This document shows positions 4,715 to 5,278 of a stretch of DNA of 5,278 bases, one piece after another. The DNA is taken from assembly GCA_019237515.1 (NCBI GenBank), contig JAFAGX010000355.1:1-5278 (forward strand), written 5' to 3'. Numbering within the stretch: the stretch's first letter is position 1; each line of letters opens with the position of its first letter. The notes beneath the pieces are model-generated. The model saw only the letters and a program-made list of their open reading frames with translations. It had not been told where the DNA came from and made no database searches. The position numbers and the translations under genes are program-made. This stretch comes from Acidobacteriaceae bacterium. GTDB taxonomy: Bacteria; Acidobacteriota; Terriglobia; Terriglobales; SbA1.

Positions 4715-5278
4715 CACAGCAACTCCAACACAAGCTCGAAGCGCACGACTGCCTGGATCGTATTGGGATCGCCAGAAAGAGTGACTGGACGAACCAACTC
4801 ACGGCTGTGGATCAGCGGGTCGCGTCCGAAATTGCGGTCGGGATCGCCGTCAAAAACCGGATCCGTTGAGAAGTATAGTTGCGTGACCAGCGGCTTGTGA
4901 CCCGGCGCAGTCACCAGGTAGTGAACGTGCTGGCATACTCGGTCCGGATAATGGCCCGGCATCACCGAATCGAACTTGTACGCTCCATTGTTGTCGACCG
5001 GTAATTTGGCGCGATACCGATAGCCGTCGAGATCGTAGTGGCCCAAATGATCCGTCTGCCAGACTTCGAGCACAGCGTTCGAGAGCTTGTCGGCACGGGT
5101 ATTGAAAACCTGGCCCGAGACAGCAAGCGGCATTCCTGGATCCCCGGACGACCGGAGCATAGCAGTTTCTGGGGCGCGCTTTTTGTAGAACGGACCAATC
5201 TCATTGGGCGGGGTCGGCCTGCGATGCTCGGTTTCCCGCTCCTGCATAGCTCCAAGCATCGCGGCCGCTGGCCCAGAA
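4714..5278 (-). CDS. Intradiol ring-cleavage dioxygenase-like protein, probably 5'-truncated by the window edge
   Basis: The protein belongs to the intradiol dioxygenase family (catechol 1,2-/protocatechuate 3,4-dioxygenase fold), non-haem Fe(III) enzymes that cleave catechol-type rings. Numbering from the ATG at 5259 (181 aa), it has the N-terminal PPNEIGPFY (17-25), the core strand LEVWQTDHLGHYD (64-76), MPGHYPDR (100-107) and QHVHYLV (110-116). Together these provide the four expected iron ligands Y75, Y104, H111 and H113. The usual active-site Arg stands three residues before the first His; here R107 is four before and V108 takes that place, so activity or substrate range may differ. Upstream of 5259 the frame stays open to the edge (SGPAAA), and no ribosome-binding site precedes the ATG. 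I therefore infer a longer N-terminus, perhaps a Tat or Sec signal as in secreted family members. The ATG at 5259 remains an alternative start. The gene is first in a coupled cluster with the WD40 gene. Confidence 0.82.
   Translation of the reverse strand, partial: SGPAAAMLGAMQERETEHRRPTPPNEIGPFYKKRAPETAMLRSSGDPGMPLAVSGQVFNTRADKLSNAVLEVWQTDHLGHYDLDGYRYRAKLPVDNNGAYKFDSVMPGHYPDRVCQHVHYLVTAPGHKPLVTQLYFSTDPVFDGDPDRNFGRDPLIHSRELVRPVTLSGDPNTIQAVVRFELVLELL

Noticed and set aside
1292..5278. Idea that the acyl-CoA ligase and the dioxygenase form one aromatic-degradation cluster
   Set aside because: They lie on opposite, convergent strands with repeats and two other genes between them, and the ligase's substrate cannot be read from the sequence.

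Overview
The window looks like chromosomal DNA from a soil-type bacterium, most plausibly an acidobacterium (Terriglobia/Koribacter-like). The reasons are moderately high GC, genes with weak or no Shine-Dalgarno sequences, TACAAT-like -10 boxes close to start codons, and intergenic spacers filled with short GC-rich hairpin repeats of a style I associate with Acidobacteriota. This lineage call is inference; no marker gene is present.

Layout. Bases 36-779 (minus strand) encode a complete short-chain dehydrogenase/reductase. A 162-bp divergent spacer follows. It holds a perfect 8-bp hairpin next to the reductase and a perfect 9+3+9 palindrome that looks like a regulator-binding site. On the plus strand come a small glutaredoxin-like CxxC protein (942-1187) and, after a 104-bp spacer with a candidate promoter, a full-length acyl-CoA synthetase of the 4-coumarate-CoA-ligase/fatty-acid-CoA-ligase type (1292-2860). 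The next 259 bp lie between convergent genes and form a repeat mosaic: two 55-bp copies of a two-hairpin, REP-like element (53/55 identical, same orientation) flank a second type of hairpin repeat.

The right half is a minus-strand cluster that looks like one operon, read from the right edge leftwards. It contains an intradiol ring-cleavage dioxygenase-like protein (4714 to the window edge, probably missing its 5' end), an exported seven-bladed WD40 beta-propeller protein (3749-4714) whose start codon overlaps the dioxygenase stop codon, and, 26 bp further on, an isoprenylcysteine/phospholipid methyltransferase-family membrane protein (3120-3722).

How the genes fit together. The left-hand genes (reductase, thiol-redox protein, acyl-CoA ligase) are ordinary metabolic and redox functions with no clear shared pathway. 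The strongest functional link is the translationally coupled dioxygenase-WD40 pair. Both may act outside the cytoplasm: the WD40 protein has a signal peptide, and the dioxygenase frame runs open off the window edge where a signal peptide would be expected. I see no CRISPR array, tRNA, rRNA, transposase or phage gene, and no convincing defence or otherwise new system. The points most worth a second look are the repeat mosaic, the palindromic operator and the dioxygenase-WD40 coupling.
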